Position numbers and translations under genes: made by a program
Part shown: positions 39,608-50,495 of the stretch, one piece after another
How positions within the stretch are numbered: the stretch's first letter is position 1
Layout: each line of letters opens with the position of its first letter
The notes under the pieces: generated by a model
The model's database searches: none
The model's input: only the letters and a program-made list of their open reading frames with translations
Told to the model about the DNA's origin: nothing
NCBI RefSeq assembly: GCF_001050515.1
Contig: NZ_CAHS01000021.1
Coordinates: 297,496-361,495 of the forward strand
DNA from: Erwinia piriflorinigrans CFBP 5888
GTDB lineage: Bacteria; Pseudomonadota; Gammaproteobacteria; Enterobacterales; Enterobacteriaceae
Length of the DNA: 64,000 bases
Direction: 5' to 3'

Positions 39608-40930
39608 TCAATGAGCAAACCAGCTGCCGTTACGCCAGTGCTTGCGCCATATCACCCAAAGCGTCATGCCGCGCAGCAGCAGAAACACGGTTAGCGCCAG
39701 CCACAGGCCGTGATTTCCCAGCCACGGCACGCTGAGCAGCGTCAGAGCAAAGCCCAGGGCGGCTATCGCCATGCCGTTACGCATTTCGCTGGCGCGTGTC
39801 GCGCCAATAAACATGCCATCCAGCAGATAACAGCCAACGCCCGCTAACGGCATAAGCACCTGCCACCACAGGTAGCGGTCTGCCAGCTGGCGCAGCGGTT
39901 CCAGTGACGTCATCAGTGCAACAATCTGCGATCCACATACGGCATAGAGCAGTGAGAATGCCAGCGCCACCAGCAATGCCTGGCGACAGGCGGCGCCCCA
40001 GACAGTAAGTAACTGCTTACTATCTCTCGCTCCAAAGGCTTCCCCCGAGCAGGCTTCAACCGCATAGGCAAAGCCATCAAGCGCGTAGGCGGTGAAGGTG
40101 AGGAACATCAGCAGTACCGCATTCACCGCCACAACATCGCTCCCTAAGCGCGCCCCCAAAATAGTCAGCGTCGCAAAGCAGATTTGCAGTAACAGTGAAC
40201 GCAGCATGATATCGCGGTTAAGGCGCAGCAAACGCGCCAGATCCCCACGCCATGCCATAAACATGTTGCGTAACGACAGTCCGCGCATTGCCATCACCCG
40301 CCTGACCAACAGCAGCCCAACGATCAGACTGACGTATTCGGCAATGGCCGTCGCCGCTCCTGCGCCCTGCACGCCCCATTTAAGACCCATCACAAACCAA
40401 AGCACCAACAGGATGTTGACCAGATTACCCACCACCATCAGGATCACCGGAGCACGAGCGTATTGCACGCCTAACAGCCAGCCAAGCAGCACCAGATTTG
40501 CCAGCGTGGCAGGCGCACTGAACCAGCGCACCTGCATAAATAATGCCGCCTGATGTAATACCTGTTCGCTGCCGCCGATCATCCTCAACGCCAGAGGAAT
40601 AAGCGTCGTTTTCAAGGCGATAAACACCCCTCCCGCCAGCAGAGCCAGCAGAAGTGGCTGCATTAAGGCGCGAGCCAGTGCGGTTTTATCATTAGCGCCA
40701 AACGCCTGTGCCGTCAGGCCAGTCGTACTCATGCGTAAAAAGAGCAGCAGCATAAACAGGAAGCTGGTGAGGGTAGTGCCAATCGCCACGCCGCCGAGAA
40801 AGGCAGGGCTGTCGAGATGGCCAATAACAGCGGTATCGACCAACCCCAGCAGCGGGACGGTGATATTGGAGAGGATCATGGGCAGCGCCAGCCGCCAGAG
40901 ATTTTTGTCAGCCGTGGATAATAAACGCAT
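39608..40930 (-). CDS. dinF: DinF, MATE-family efflux protein
   Basis: Inner-membrane MATE antiporter, 440 residues with 12 hydrophobic segments. Damage-inducible because it follows lexA; linked in E. coli to protection from oxidative stress and bile salts. Landmarks: ALPMILSNITVPLLGLVDTAVIGHL at the start and VNAVLLMFLTFTAYALDGFAYAVEACSGEAFGA in the second half. The ATG at 40930 follows AAAGG by 5 bases; an in-frame GTG lies two codons earlier. The 195-base gap from lexA holds a long palindrome. Confidence 0.93.
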   Translation of the reverse strand: MRLLSTADKNLWRLALPMILSNITVPLLGLVDTAVIGHLDSPAFLGGVAIGTTLTSFLFMLLLFLRMSTTGLTAQAFGANDKTALARALMQPLLLALLAGGVFIALKTTLIPLALRMIGGSEQVLHQAALFMQVRWFSAPATLANLVLLGWLLGVQYARAPVILMVVGNLVNILLVLWFVMGLKWGVQGAGAATAIAEYVSLIVGLLLVRRVMAMRGLSLRNMFMAWRGDLARLLRLNRDIMLRSLLLQICFATLTILGARLGSDVVAVNAVLLMFLTFTAYALDGFAYAVEACSGEAFGARDSKQLLTVWGAACRQALLVALAFSLLYAVCGSQIVALMTSLEPLRQLADRYLWWQVLMPLAGVGCYLLDGMFIGATRASEMRNGMAIAALGFALTLLSVPWLGNHGLWLALTVFLLLRGMTLWVIWRKHWRNGSWFAH

Positions 40931-41070
40931 CAACACCTTTGTGTTTTAAGTCGCAGGTACGCCAGCAGTGTGCGTTGCTCCAGCTGTCTCATCCAGAACA
41001 GCATGTTCAGATGGCTGCATGACATAGCGCCTTGCTGCAACGCGAAATATCTTGGATTTGTTTTGCAGAT

Positions 41071-41110
41071 TCAGTGAACACACGCGCTGCACCTGCAGCG
41101 CGTGTGTTCA
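41071..41110. repeat. 40-base perfect palindrome between lexA and dinF
   Basis: Two perfect 19-base arms (AGTGAACACACGCGCTGCA and its complement) with a 2-base centre. On the lexA-sense strand no T run follows, so it is not a standard terminator; it could be a processing or attenuation hairpin in the lexA-dinF mRNA, or a protein site. Confidence 0.9.
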
Positions 41111-41124
41111 CTCGAAATCGATAT

Positions 41125-41733
41125 TTACAGCCAGTTGCCGTTGCGGATAACGCCCACGGCAAGCCCTTCGATGGTCAGCGTCTGCTGACGCAGATCGACC
41201 ACGATTGGCTGAAATTCAGGGTTTTCTGGCAGCAGTTCTACCATGTTGCCATTTTTTTTCAGTCGCTTAACGGTGACTTCATCATCAATACGCGCGACGA
41301 CAACCTGACCGTTACGCACATCTTCCGTTTTATGTACCGCCAGCAGATCCCCATCCATAATGCCGATGTTTTTCATTGACATACCGCTAACGCGCAGCAA
41401 AAAATCTGCGCCGGGCTTAAACAAACCGGGATCGACCTGGTAGTGCCCTTCGATATGTTGTTCTGCCAGCAGCGGCTCACCCGCTGCAACCCGGCCAATC
41501 AATGGCAGGCCACCCTCTTCTTCCATCATCAGGCGAATGCCGCGTGAAGCACCGGACACAATCTCAATCACACCTTTACGCGCCAGCGCTTTAAGGTGTT
41601 CTTCAGCCGCATTCGGGGAACGGAAACCGAGCTGCGCGGCAATTTCTGCCCGCGTCGGGGGCATACCGGTTTGATTAATGTGGTCGCGAATCAGGTCATA
41701 AACCTGCTGCTGCCTTGCCGTTAGTGCTTTCAT
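41125..41733 (-). CDS. lexA: LexA, SOS repressor
   Basis: Self-cleaving repressor of the SOS regulon, 202 residues. Winged helix-turn-helix (about 1-70), cleavage site Ala84-Gly85 (RVAAGEP), catalytic Ser119 (SGMSM) and Lys156 (EVTVKR), all as in E. coli. Two LexA boxes lie upstream, giving autoregulation. Downstream of dgkA and upstream of dinF on one strand. Confidence 0.98.
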   Translation of the reverse strand: MKALTARQQQVYDLIRDHINQTGMPPTRAEIAAQLGFRSPNAAEEHLKALARKGVIEIVSGASRGIRLMMEEEGGLPLIGRVAAGEPLLAEQHIEGHYQVDPGLFKPGADFLLRVSGMSMKNIGIMDGDLLAVHKTEDVRNGQVVVARIDDEVTVKRLKKNGNMVELLPENPEFQPIVVDLRQQTLTIEGLAVGVIRNGNWL

Positions 41734-41741
41734 CCCGCCCC

Positions 41742-41757
41742 CTGGTTGTTTATACAG
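41742..41757. promoter_or_regulatory. LexA box 1 (proximal) before lexA
   Basis: CTGGTTGTTTATACAG on the plus strand (CTGTATAAACAACCAG on the minus strand), corresponding to the second E. coli lexA operator. One half-site is CCAG rather than ACAG. Confidence 0.88.
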
Positions 41758-41761
41758 TCGA

Positions 41762-41777
41762 CTGTGAGTATATACAG
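41762..41777. promoter_or_regulatory. LexA box 2 (distal) before lexA
   Basis: CTGTGAGTATATACAG, a canonical CTGT-N8-ACAG operator, separated by 4 bases from the first box. The paired boxes match the arrangement at E. coli lexA. Confidence 0.95.
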
Positions 41778-41842
41778 GTATTTCTATATTTAAAACCTAA
41801 AGTTGGGCGAAATTCAGCTTGTTGCTATTTCTGCGTGACCCA

Positions 41843-42208
41843 TCACGAATGAGGCACCAACAGCATAATCCAGACAAATACCGCCAGCAGAATGGTTAAC
41901 AATACGGCGGCAGACCCCATATCTTTTGCCCGTCCGGCAAGGGGGTGGATTTCACTGCCGATGCGGTCAACGACCGCTTCGATGGCACTGTTCAGAATTT
42001 CGACGATGATAACCATCACTACGGCACCGACAAGCAATACACGAGTCACCACGTCAACATCAAGAAGAGCGGCAACAACAATGGCGATAATCACCGCCAC
42101 GGCTTCCTGGCGAAACGCCGCTTCATGCTGCCATGCGGCGCGCAAACCTTTCCATGAATACCCTGCGGCCTTAATAATTCGCGTCAATCCGGTGGCATTA
42201 TTTGCCAT
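41843..42208 (-). CDS. dgkA: DgkA, diacylglycerol kinase
   Basis: Inner-membrane trimeric kinase that phosphorylates diacylglycerol released during membrane-derived oligosaccharide synthesis. 121 residues, three membrane helices; motifs EAAFRQE and [16 protein letters not shown] (catalytic) are intact. The frame opens earlier, but [21 protein letters not shown] is the family start. Divergent from plsB. Confidence 0.96.
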   Translation of the reverse strand: MANNATGLTRIIKAAGYSWKGLRAAWQHEAAFRQEAVAVIIAIVVAALLDVDVVTRVLLVGAVVMVIIVEILNSAIEAVVDRIGSEIHPLAGRAKDMGSAAVLLTILLAVFVWIMLLVPHS

Positions 42209-42335
42209 AATGGCGGAGTCCTTTAAAAAGTTTAGTGTCAATGGCAAGGTGTGCGGGTTTTGCAACATCACAGATTCCGCTGGTGCTTTCTGGTATGCTT
42301 GCGTCGCTTTGCTAACAAGAGGCTTCGTATTATCT

Positions 42336-44759
42336 ATGTCAGGTTGGCGTAATTTATATTATAACTTATTGAATTTACCAGTTAAATTGCTGGTAAAAAG
42401 TAAAGCAATTCCGGCCGAGCCGGTTGCTGAACTCGGGCTTGATACGTCACGCCCTATTATGTATGTACTGCCTTATGATTCAAAGGCCGATCTCCTTGCG
42501 CTGCGCGAGCAATGCCGCAAGCAGGAGTTGCCAGATCCGCTGGAACCGCTGGAGATCGACGGCAATCTGCTGCCACGCCACGTATTTATTCATGATGGCC
42601 CGCGTGTTTTCCCCTATTTCGTGCCGAATCTGGAGTCGGTCAAGCTGTTCCATGACTATCTGGATCTGCACCGCAACCATCCGGATCTCGATGTGCAGAT
42701 GGTACCCGTCTCGGTGATGTTTGGACGCGCTCCAGGCCGCGAGGTGCAGGGCAACGAACAGCCGCATCTGCGCGTACTGAACGGCATCCAGAAATTCTTT
42801 GCCGTGCTGTGGTTAGGCCGTGACAGTTTTGTGCGGTTCTCACCGATGGTGTCGCTGCGCCACATGGCCACTGAACATGGCACCGACAAAATTATTGCCC
42901 AGAAACTGGCGCGCGTCGCGCGCATGCACTTTGCCCGCCAGCGCCTGGCTGCGGTCGGGCCACGCCTGCCGGTACGTCAGGATCTGTTCAATAAACTGTT
43001 GCAGTCGAAAGCCATCGCCAAAGCGGTAGAAGATGAGGCGCGCAGCAAAAAGATTTCCCATGAAAAAGCGCAGCAGAATGCGATAGAGCTGATGGAGGAA
43101 GTCGCTGCCGACTTCTCTTACGAAGCCATTCGTCTTACCGACCGCATCATGGGTTGGACCTGGAGCAAACTCTACCAGGGGATCAACGTTAACGGCGGCG
43201 AACGCGTGCGTCAGCTGGCACAGGACGGCCACGAAATTGTTTATGTGCCCTGCCATCGCAGCCACATGGACTATCTGCTGCTCTCTTACGTGCTTTATCA
43301 TCAGGGCCTGGTACCGCCGCATATTGCCGCCGGGATTAACCTGAACTTTTGGCCTGCCGGGCCGATCTTCCGTCGCCTCGGGGCGTTCTTTATTCGCCGC
43401 ACCTTTAAGGGCAACAAACTCTATTCGACGGTGTTCCGGGAATATCTCGGCGAGCTGTTCACCCGTGGTTATTCGGTTGAATATTTCGTTGAAGGTGGGC
43501 GCTCACGTACCGGCCGTCTGCTGGAGCCGAAAACCGGCACCCTGTCGATGACCATTCAGGCGATGTTGCGCGGTGGCAATCGCCCTATCACCCTGGTACC
43601 GATCTACATCGGTTACGAACATGTGATGGAAGTCGGAACCTACGCCAAAGAACTGCGCGGAGCGACCAAGGAGAAAGAAGGCTTTATGTCGATGGTACGC
43701 GGGCTGCGCAAGCTGCGTAACCTCGGTCAGGGCTACGTTAACTTTGGCGAGCCACTCCCGCTGGTCAACTACCTCAACCAGCAGGTGCCAGAGTGGCGTG
43801 ATGCCATCGATCCGATCGAATCCCAACGTCCGGCATGGTTAACCCCGGCGGTTAACGATATTGCGCAGCAGGTGATGGTGCGCATTAATAACGCCGGCGC
43901 GGCAAATGCCATGAACCTGTGTGTTACCGCGTTGCTGGCCTCACGCCAGCGCTCCATGACGCGTGAAAAGCTGATCGAGCAGCTTGACTGCTACGTACAG
44001 CTGCTGCGTAACGTGCCTTATTCATCCGACTCTACGGTGCCAGACATGACGCCGGAGGCGCTGTTGGAACACGCGCTCGGCATGAATAAGTTTGAACTGG
44101 AGCAGGACAGCATAGGTGAAATCGTCATCCTGCCGCGCGAGCAGGCGGTGTTGATGACCTATTACCGCAATAATATCCACCATATGCTGGTGATGCCGTC
44201 GCTGATCGCCGCCATTCTGATGCAGCACCGCGAAGTGAGCCGCAGCGAACTTCTGCGTCAGATGAGCGTGATTTATCCTATGCTCAAGAGCGAACTGTTC
44301 CTGCGCTGGGAGGTGCACGAGCTGCCTGACTTACTGGATGCACTGGTTGCCGAAATGGCGCGCCAGGGGCTGTTAATCGCGGAAGAGAAGAGTCTGCGTC
44401 TGAGCGCCGCTCGTTTCCACACCCTGCAACTGCTGGCTGCTGGCGTGCGCGAAACCGTGCAGCGTTACGCCATTACTTTTTCAATCCTCAGTGCTGACCC
44501 AACGATTAACCGTGGCACGCTGGAGAAAGAGAGTCGGACGATGGCCCAGCGCCTGTCGGTGCTGCACGGCATTAACGCCCCGGAGTTCTTCGACAAAGCG
44601 GTATTTACCTCTCTGGTGTTGACTCTGCGTGATGAAGGCTATATCAGCGATTCTGACGATGCGCAGATTGAGCGTACCGGCCAGGTTTATCAGCTGCTGG
44701 CTGACCTGGTGACACAGGATGTGAGAATGACCATTGAGAGTGCCGTCGGGCACGAGTGA
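42336..44759 (+). CDS. plsB: PlsB, glycerol-3-phosphate acyltransferase
   Basis: Inner-membrane enzyme for the first acylation in phospholipid synthesis (sn-glycerol 3-phosphate to lysophosphatidate). 807 residues with start [15 protein letters not shown], as in E. coli. Catalytic block [13 protein letters not shown] (H-x4-D), block [14 protein letters not shown], block [18 protein letters not shown] and block [13 protein letters not shown] are intact. The frame extends 148 codons upstream across dgkA antisense, which is chance. Divergent from dgkA. Confidence 0.97.
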   Translation: MSGWRNLYYNLLNLPVKLLVKSKAIPAEPVAELGLDTSRPIMYVLPYDSKADLLALREQCRKQELPDPLEPLEIDGNLLPRHVFIHDGPRVFPYFVPNLESVKLFHDYLDLHRNHPDLDVQMVPVSVMFGRAPGREVQGNEQPHLRVLNGIQKFFAVLWLGRDSFVRFSPMVSLRHMATEHGTDKIIAQKLARVARMHFARQRLAAVGPRLPVRQDLFNKLLQSKAIAKAVEDEARSKKISHEKAQQNAIELMEEVAADFSYEAIRLTDRIMGWTWSKLYQGINVNGGERVRQLAQDGHEIVYVPCHRSHMDYLLLSYVLYHQGLVPPHIAAGINLNFWPAGPIFRRLGAFFIRRTFKGNKLYSTVFREYLGELFTRGYSVEYFVEGGRSRTGRLLEPKTGTLSMTIQAMLRGGNRPITLVPIYIGYEHVMEVGTYAKELRGATKEKEGFMSMVRGLRKLRNLGQGYVNFGEPLPLVNYLNQQVPEWRDAIDPIESQRPAWLTPAVNDIAQQVMVRINNAGAANAMNLCVTALLASRQRSMTREKLIEQLDCYVQLLRNVPYSSDSTVPDMTPEALLEHALGMNKFELEQDSIGEIVILPREQAVLMTYYRNNIHHMLVMPSLIAAILMQHREVSRSELLRQMSVIYPMLKSELFLRWEVHELPDLLDALVAEMARQGLLIAEEKSLRLSAARFHTLQLLAAGVRETVQRYAITFSILSADPTINRGTLEKESRTMAQRLSVLHGINAPEFFDKAVFTSLVLTLRDEGYISDSDDAQIERTGQVYQLLADLVTQDVRMTIESAVGHE

Positions 44760-44835
44760 TGGGATGTGACGGTCGGACCGGGGAAGACGGTCCGACCCGA
44801 TTGATCAGGGCCGGGGGTTTTCCAGCGGCTTTTTT

Positions 44836-45699
44836 TCAGATACTGAACGCCACGCCAATAAACAGCACTAAACCTACCCAGTTGTTATTCAGAAAAGCCT
44901 TAAAGCACAGTTCGCGCTGACGCTGTGCTATCAGCTTCTGCTGATAAATAAACAACGCCCCCGCCGCCAGAACCGTGGCGTAAAAGATGCCATTCAGTGC
45001 CAGCTGCCAGCCAACCAGAGCCAGCAGGATCATTGTCGCCAGCTGCAACAGGCCAATAATCAGTTTGTCATAACGCCCAAACAGGATCGCCGTCGATTTC
45101 ACGCCGATTTTCACGTCGTCGTCGCGGTCAACCATCGCATATTGCGTATCGTAAGCCACCGTCCAGCAAATATTCGCCAAGAACAAGAGCCAGCAGGTTA
45201 GCGGCACGCTTTCACTTACCGCCGCCCATGCCATCGGGATCGCCCAGCCAAACGCCGCCCCCAGTACCACCTGTGGCAGATGGGTGTAGCGTTTCATAAA
45301 TGGGTACATCCAAGCCAAACCCAGGCCGCCCAGCGACAGCCAGATAGTCATGCTGTTCATGGTCAGAACCAGCAGAAAAGAGACGAGTACCAGGCCTGTA
45401 AACAGCAGTTTCGCCTCGCGCGATGACACCGCACCGCTCGGCAGCGGCCGCTCACGGGTGCGCTTAACATGGCCGTCAATTTTGCGGTCGGCGAAATCAT
45501 TCACCACGCAGCCTGCCGCACGCATAAAGAATACGCCCAGCACAAAGACCAGCAGCACCTTAAGCGGCGGAACCTGCATTCCTGCCAGCCACAGCGCCCA
45601 CAGCGTGGGCCATAGCAGCAGCAGTGAACCAATAGGTTTATCAATACGCATCAGACGGCAGTAAGCCGAGAGTTTGCTCATTTGCTGAATTTTCTCCAC
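44836..45699 (-). CDS. ubiA: UbiA, 4-hydroxybenzoate octaprenyltransferase
   Basis: Inner-membrane prenyltransferase attaching octaprenyl to 4-hydroxybenzoate in ubiquinone synthesis. 287 residues, eight or nine membrane helices, and the two Asp-rich motifs [10 protein letters not shown] and [12 protein letters not shown] that bind Mg-diphosphate. Starts at a GTG one base after the ubiC stop; an ATG six codons on is an alternative. Operon with ubiC, its substrate supplier. Confidence 0.95.
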   Translation of the reverse strand: MEKIQQMSKLSAYCRLMRIDKPIGSLLLLWPTLWALWLAGMQVPPLKVLLVFVLGVFFMRAAGCVVNDFADRKIDGHVKRTRERPLPSGAVSSREAKLLFTGLVLVSFLLVLTMNSMTIWLSLGGLGLAWMYPFMKRYTHLPQVVLGAAFGWAIPMAWAAVSESVPLTCWLLFLANICWTVAYDTQYAMVDRDDDVKIGVKSTAILFGRYDKLIIGLLQLATMILLALVGWQLALNGIFYATVLAAGALFIYQQKLIAQRQRELCFKAFLNNNWVGLVLFIGVAFSI

Positions 45700-45700
45700 G

Positions 45701-46225
45701 CTAAAGATTCTCTTTTGCCAGGCTTCCGTACAGCGGGGAAGCCGGTAAAAACAGTTCGGTCAGCAACAGCGGTTTGCCCGACAGGCGCAAACGCGAACGT
45801 CGGGCCCACAGACCGGCGCTCTGGCCAACGTCGATAAAATCACGGGTTAGGGCTGAGGAGGCAAACAGATAGCGACCCAGCGGCACGCTGCCCAACCGTT
45901 GCAGCTTCTGCTCCGGGCCAATCAGCGTCGACTCCGGGACCACCGTGCGCGCCACCAGCCACGGCACCCCGTCGGCACAGAGTTCAATCTCACGCAGCCA
46001 GTAGCGGCTCTCCGTCGGCAACAGAGCAACCTCTGCAGCTATTTCCTGTGGGCTAACGAACTCCTCACGTAACAGATTAACCGTTACCCGCTGACAATGG
46101 CCTTCAAAACGCCGGGTCATAGAGTCAACTTCCAGCAGCCAGTCAAGCAGGGGGGCGGTAAGCAAGGGTGATGAGTCGGGGAGCCATTCGATCGCGCGTA
46201 AGAGCGACAGCGCGTTCTCCGTCAT
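45701..46225 (-). CDS. ubiC: UbiC, chorismate pyruvate-lyase
   Basis: Cytosolic enzyme turning chorismate into 4-hydroxybenzoate plus pyruvate, the first ubiquinone step. 174 residues (E. coli 165). Recognisable segments: [51 protein letters not shown], and PLGRYLFA followed by [14 protein letters not shown]. It stands where E. coli has malM-yjbI upstream; here psiE is the upstream neighbour. Confidence 0.94.
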   Translation of the reverse strand: MTENALSLLRAIEWLPDSSPLLTAPLLDWLLEVDSMTRRFEGHCQRVTVNLLREEFVSPQEIAAEVALLPTESRYWLREIELCADGVPWLVARTVVPESTLIGPEQKLQRLGSVPLGRYLFASSALTRDFIDVGQSAGLWARRSRLRLSGKPLLLTELFLPASPLYGSLAKENL

Positions 46226-46308
46226 TGCACTTCTCCGTATTACTTTCGTTGCGTCAGTGTAACGCAGACCCTGTTGGCAATCCTATCAGTGCGTGGCAGC
46301 TGGTTGAA

Positions 46309-46725
46309 TTATTCACGCTTCAGGCGATTGGTGTTTGCCAGCCACAGGGTGATCACCAAAATCAGAATAGCGATGGCGTAGGCCAGCGTATCAAACGGGT
46401 TTTTATGATCGACAATAATCAGGCGAATAATGGCAGTAATGCCGATATAGACGAAGTAGCGCAGTGGGAAGTGATAGCCTGACTGGAAGTACTTGATGAT
46501 TAAGGCAATAAACTCGAAATAGAGAAAATAGATGACGATGCCATCGATCAGCAAATACGACGAGGTTTGTTCCCCGGTATTGAGCAACACATTGCCAAGA
46601 TGCAAAGTCTCTTTACCGAGGAAGATAATCAGAATACAGGCAAGGACAATCAGGCCAGCGTTTAACACCATTTGCAGAACAAATGCTAAGCGGATCGCGG
46701 GAGTATTGCGCACGGGGGAAGTCAT
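46309..46725 (-). CDS. psiE: PsiE, phosphate-starvation-inducible membrane protein
   Basis: Inner-membrane protein of 138 residues, four helices, matching E. coli PsiE (136) especially in [38 protein letters not shown] core and the NRLKRE end. Role unknown; in E. coli it is activated by PhoB and repressed by CRP. A perfect CRP site lies ~70 bases upstream; a convincing Pho box was not found. Start ATG follows GAGGTG by 4 bases. Confidence 0.92.
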   Translation of the reverse strand: MTSPVRNTPAIRLAFVLQMVLNAGLIVLACILIIFLGKETLHLGNVLLNTGEQTSSYLLIDGIVIYFLYFEFIALIIKYFQSGYHFPLRYFVYIGITAIIRLIIVDHKNPFDTLAYAIAILILVITLWLANTNRLKRE

Positions 46726-46786
46726 GTTACACCTCAAAAGTCATTGTTATCTGTCGGGGTTCCCGACGGATTACAATATGCTTTAG

Positions 46787-46802
46787 TGTGATTCAGATCA
46801 CA
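46787..46802. promoter_or_regulatory. CRP site upstream of psiE
   Basis: TGTGATTCAGATCACA is a perfect TGTGA-N6-TCACA palindrome, ~70 bases before the psiE start. It may instead, or also, act on other transcription in the psiE-yjbH gap. CRP control of psiE is known in E. coli. Confidence 0.9.
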
Positions 46803-46926
46803 AGACATCCCGGCAAGCGTTATGCTGCCCCTCCGCGAATAATGGCGCGCATAAGCTCATCCCTTTATGCCTGACCGTAGCGACTGACGGTCAGGCGTGC
46901 ATCCTGCCAAAAGGCCGTCTCCCACG

Positions 46927-49020
46927 TTATCGGTAGCTAGCATCACGATCGCTGGTCATATCATACAGCTGGTATTTACGGCCCAGCATCTGACCACCAT
47001 CACGCGTCAGCGGCGTCCAGTTCACCTGCGCCCGTCCTCGAGTTGGCGAAACGCTGAACACATCCAGCGGCACGGAAATATAGAAGCCTTTGGTAAAGTC
47101 TCCTTCGCCGTACTCTTGCGCCGAAACGTTAGTTTTGGTGGCATAAGCGCCAACAATAATCCCACTGTCAAAGCGCCTCGACACGTCCAGGGTAACGCCC
47201 TTATCCCCAGCCAGATATTGACCCGCACTGGCTTTTACCAGCACGTTACGCATAAACCAGGGCTGCCAGTAGCCGGTGATATTGCCCACCTTCGCGTGAT
47301 AGTCGGTGAACTTCATCATATTGTTCCAGTCACGCTGCCTGACATAGTTAGCATCCACCCCAACCGCCCAGCTGGCGTCAAGCGGGCGATACAGCACTTC
47401 GCCACCGGCCCCGCCGAACATCGTTTCCAGATAGCCGCCGTATAACTGACCGTAGAACCCGTTACCCAACTCATGCATATAGTTGACCTGCAAGGTATTC
47501 ACATACACGTTATTTTCAACGTATTCGCGAATATGGGTACGCACCCGTGGCAGCGTAGAGTCACTCGGCGCACCGTTATAGCTAAATTTGTCGTAGTTAT
47601 TGGACAGGTTGCCGAACAGGCTGCCGTCCAGCAGCAAACGATCCGTCAGCCAGTAGCTGGCGTTAGCCATGACGCCAACCTGGTAGAGGTAGAAGCTTTC
47701 TGGCCCCCCCACCGACTGGTTAAGCACCGGTGACAGATTGTAGTCAAGGCGCTCACGGCGAATATGGGCACCCTGCTCGACATGCTCCGGTTCGATCGGA
47801 TTAACACGCTGCTGTTGTAACGTCTCTTCGTGCCCAAGTGGGTAACCCGCGAGCTGACGTTGCAGACTGGCGACATCGGTTTGCGTCGTCACCTGCGGCA
47901 TATTGTTGCGCGTCTGGGTTACGCGTAGCGTATCGATACCGGCCGGCAGACGATTCGCCAGAATCTCATTGGCCCGATCCACGCCGAGCTGGGTATCACG
48001 ATATTTATCCTGTTCTCCGGTGACATACAGAATACTGCCATCCACCTGCATATTCGGCGCATTCAGCCCGGCGTGATATTTCAGCTGGTACAGTTGTTCT
48101 GCGCTCACGGTCGGGTCAAGGAAGCGGCCCTGCGGCTGCGGATTATAGGGGGGTTTAGCGCTATCAATCTGGGTTTGATGCAAATCGTTAAAGTTGGTTC
48201 GCAGGGTGAAACCTGCCATCAAGGTGTTACCACGCTCGTAACTGACGTTGACGTCTGCCCAGTCGGTCAGGCGGTAAATAGCGCCGACGTTAACCCTGCT
48301 GCTTTGCTTAAGTTTACCAGCAAAGTCATCCTGATAGTCATTGCCTTCGAATTCCGCCTTCAGGCGTAACGGCTGCCACGGGGTCTGATATTCCATCCCG
48401 CCAAAAAATGCCGTCGGCCCTTTGAACATCTCGCTGGTGCTCAGGGAACCGGCAGTGCCACCGCCGTTGGTGCGGCGGCAATATTTATTCCCAGCCGAGC
48501 AGAACGGATTTTTCACCGTGCCGCTGTTACCAAGATAGCCCCAGCCAAAGCCGAGGGTGAAATCAAACGGCCCCCAGGCTTTGCTGGCCACCAGATACTC
48601 ACTGTCAAACAGCCCTGTACCGCCCAAGTCGCGCGACCCCACGGAGACCTGCGGTAACCAGTACCCCTCTTCCCAAAGCCGCAGCTTCAGGTCAAAGGCC
48701 TTATCCTTGTAGGTTTGGCTACCGGAAAAACTCGAATTGGCACTGTACTCGCGGGTTTTTACGTCGGTATAGCGGATAGTGGCTTCCAGCCACGGAAAAA
48801 GCTGCATCGAAGAGGAGTAAAAAAGATACTGATCGTTATAGCGATAGTTAACGCTGAACTCACCATCTTGCGCCATACGCGCACTGGGGACTTGCAATAA
48901 ACCGACTCCGCCAAAGTCAGACTGTGACGGGCCAATCGGGTCGGGATAAATGTCAGCCCGAACCTGACTGGCACAGGCAACGGAGAACGACAACAGGCTG
49001 AGAAGATAACGTTTTTTCAT
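46927..49020 (-). CDS. yjbH: YjbH, outer-membrane exopolysaccharide protein
   Basis: 697-residue exported beta-rich protein (signal [22 protein letters not shown]), paralogue of GfcD/YmcA of group 4 capsule loci; predicted outer-membrane barrel. Landmarks: [20 protein letters not shown] near the start, [27 protein letters not shown] and [16 protein letters not shown] at the end. Last gene of yjbEFGH; its ATG overlaps the yjbG stop by one base. The operon is linked to exopolysaccharide and biofilm and is Rcs-controlled in E. coli. Confidence 0.93.
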   Translation of the reverse strand: MKKRYLLSLLSFSVACASQVRADIYPDPIGPSQSDFGGVGLLQVPSARMAQDGEFSVNYRYNDQYLFYSSSMQLFPWLEATIRYTDVKTREYSANSSFSGSQTYKDKAFDLKLRLWEEGYWLPQVSVGSRDLGGTGLFDSEYLVASKAWGPFDFTLGFGWGYLGNSGTVKNPFCSAGNKYCRRTNGGGTAGSLSTSEMFKGPTAFFGGMEYQTPWQPLRLKAEFEGNDYQDDFAGKLKQSSRVNVGAIYRLTDWADVNVSYERGNTLMAGFTLRTNFNDLHQTQIDSAKPPYNPQPQGRFLDPTVSAEQLYQLKYHAGLNAPNMQVDGSILYVTGEQDKYRDTQLGVDRANEILANRLPAGIDTLRVTQTRNNMPQVTTQTDVASLQRQLAGYPLGHEETLQQQRVNPIEPEHVEQGAHIRRERLDYNLSPVLNQSVGGPESFYLYQVGVMANASYWLTDRLLLDGSLFGNLSNNYDKFSYNGAPSDSTLPRVRTHIREYVENNVYVNTLQVNYMHELGNGFYGQLYGGYLETMFGGAGGEVLYRPLDASWAVGVDANYVRQRDWNNMMKFTDYHAKVGNITGYWQPWFMRNVLVKASAGQYLAGDKGVTLDVSRRFDSGIIVGAYATKTNVSAQEYGEGDFTKGFYISVPLDVFSVSPTRGRAQVNWTPLTRDGGQMLGRKYQLYDMTSDRDASYR

Positions 49021-49778
49021 CAGTCAGGGATCCGGTGCGTCAGGACAGAAACGATCTGCGAGTTGAGGTCGGCGTAGGCGCGCGGGAGCGTCCAGGGGGA
49101 AAAACCGATAAACAACGTACTGCCCGCCTGCGGCTCAACATGTCGGCGGTTCCAGTACGCGACCGGGATTTCACTTGTTTCACCACCGGGAGAGATCAGC
49201 AGCGCGATGCTACGTTCGGCCCCGCTCATAAGCGGATGTGCCGCAAGATATTCCACCGCTGAACGTCCCGCAGCCCACGGCGTTTTTCCCGTTCTTTCCA
49301 TGACACCCGCCAGCGTTATCGACGTCGGTTCGGCCAGCGTATAGACGCTGTACTCGCCCTGAAGCCGATGATTAGCCTGCGGCCTTACCCGCACCCAGTC
49401 GGGGTCCAAGTTAACGAATTGACGGCCGGTCACCTTCAGCGCCGCGATCTGCTGACGGACGTTATCCACCGCCGCTGCCTGTGAGTCGTCACCTTCATGA
49501 CGCAGCCGATCGCGCCACGTTTGCAAGCGCGCCAGAAGTTGTTGCTGCTGTAGCACCGCGTCTTGCGTCGCCCGCTTTTCGCCGATCACCGTTCCCGGCC
49601 ACCAGGTTTTCTGCGCCAGTGACGGGTCAGTGACCAACTGTTCCAGATCCGCCAGCTGATTAATGGCAAGCGGCTGCTTCTGTCCGGGATAAAAAATATT
49701 CACCTGGCTGTCTGCCTGGGTTTGCAGCGAAAGCGCTGCCATTATTCCTGCGAATAACATTATGTTTTTTTTCATCAT
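49020..49778 (-). CDS. yjbG: YjbG, exopolysaccharide operon periplasmic protein
   Basis: 252-residue exported protein (signal peptide ending LQTQADS), GfcC-like, with two beta-grasp-type domains related to the soluble part of Wza. Periplasmic partner of YjbF and YjbH. ATGA overlap with yjbF and TGATG overlap with yjbH show tight translational coupling. No enzymatic motif seen. Confidence 0.92.
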   Translation of the reverse strand: MMKKNIMLFAGIMAALSLQTQADSQVNIFYPGQKQPLAINQLADLEQLVTDPSLAQKTWWPGTVIGEKRATQDAVLQQQQLLARLQTWRDRLRHEGDDSQAAAVDNVRQQIAALKVTGRQFVNLDPDWVRVRPQANHRLQGEYSVYTLAEPTSITLAGVMERTGKTPWAAGRSAVEYLAAHPLMSGAERSIALLISPGGETSEIPVAYWNRRHVEPQAGSTLFIGFSPWTLPRAYADLNSQIVSVLTHRIPD

Positions 49779-50419
49779 ATTGCAGGCTTCAGGATGGTAA
49801 CGTCGATGGAGAGAGAGTCTGCTCCCAGTATTTGCTGTGACTGACGTATCTGCCCGCTGGAGATATCTACCCAGAAGGTGTTACGCCAGGATGCGCCATT
49901 TTCCGCCAGCGATACCGCCTCCTGCCAGACGTGGCACGCTACCGACTGACCCGCTAGTGGCAGAACTTCATCTGGCTGCTGAGTAAAGCGTGATACCGCC
50001 GTGTCGGCTCGAACTTTGCCGTTTTCCGTCCAGCGGATAATACGGTTCCAGCTCGTCCCCGAGGTGAGATGCAGAGCATCGCGCAGCGGATCGTGTTGCA
50101 GATTGCTGACCTGATTGAGGTTCTCAGCCAATCCTAAGGTTTTCACCAGTCGGCCATGCTCTGTCACCAGCATCGCTTTATCTCGCGTGATCCACTTCTG
50201 CTGACCGTTCTCGTTGTAGCCCAGCACCACAAAGAGCTGCTGACCACCATTTATCCGCAAATACATACTGGCGTACGGCAGATTGTGTATTTGTTCGTTA
50301 GTCATCTGAATATTATCAGCGCCGAAAAAAGCCAGCCTGAACGTTTCACCCATTCCTTTTTGAGTTTGGGTACAGGCCTGGAGCAACAGGCAAAGCAGCA
50401 GCAAGGGTAAATTTCGCAA
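49775..50419 (-). CDS. yjbF: YjbF, exopolysaccharide operon lipoprotein
   Basis: 214-residue GfcB-like lipoprotein: signal MRNLPLLLLCLLLQAC with lipobox LLQAC. The mature part is beta-rich (LPYASMYLRINGGQQLFVVLGYNENGQQKWITRDKAML). Lipid-anchored, probably to the outer membrane. Separated from yjbE by a strong hairpin that could limit its expression. Confidence 0.92.
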   Translation of the reverse strand: MRNLPLLLLCLLLQACTQTQKGMGETFRLAFFGADNIQMTNEQIHNLPYASMYLRINGGQQLFVVLGYNENGQQKWITRDKAMLVTEHGRLVKTLGLAENLNQVSNLQHDPLRDALHLTSGTSWNRIIRWTENGKVRADTAVSRFTQQPDEVLPLAGQSVACHVWQEAVSLAENGASWRNTFWVDISSGQIRQSQQILGADSLSIDVTILKPAI

Positions 50420-50455
50420 CTGTGGGTCCTTGGGCAGATGAGAACAACGCTAAAA

Positions 50456-50479
50456 ATAACCACACGTGAGTGTGGTTAT
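50456..50479 (-). terminator. Terminator/attenuator between yjbE and yjbF
   Basis: Perfect 10-base stem (ATAACCACAC / GTGTGGTTAT), 4-base loop, followed on the minus strand by TTTTTAGC. It lies 16 bases after the yjbE stop inside the yjbEFGH operon, so yjbE should be made in excess of yjbFGH. Confidence 0.9.
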
Positions 50480-50495
50480 GATTAGTTTTAAATAC

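Noticed and set aside
41892..42335. Upstream extension of the plsB frame
   Set aside because: It is antisense to dgkA; the conserved MSGW start at 42336 gives the normal length.
46741..46775. Possible PhoB box upstream of psiE
   Set aside because: GTCATTGTTATCTGTC has the right half-sites but spacing is 13 instead of 11 bases between repeats.
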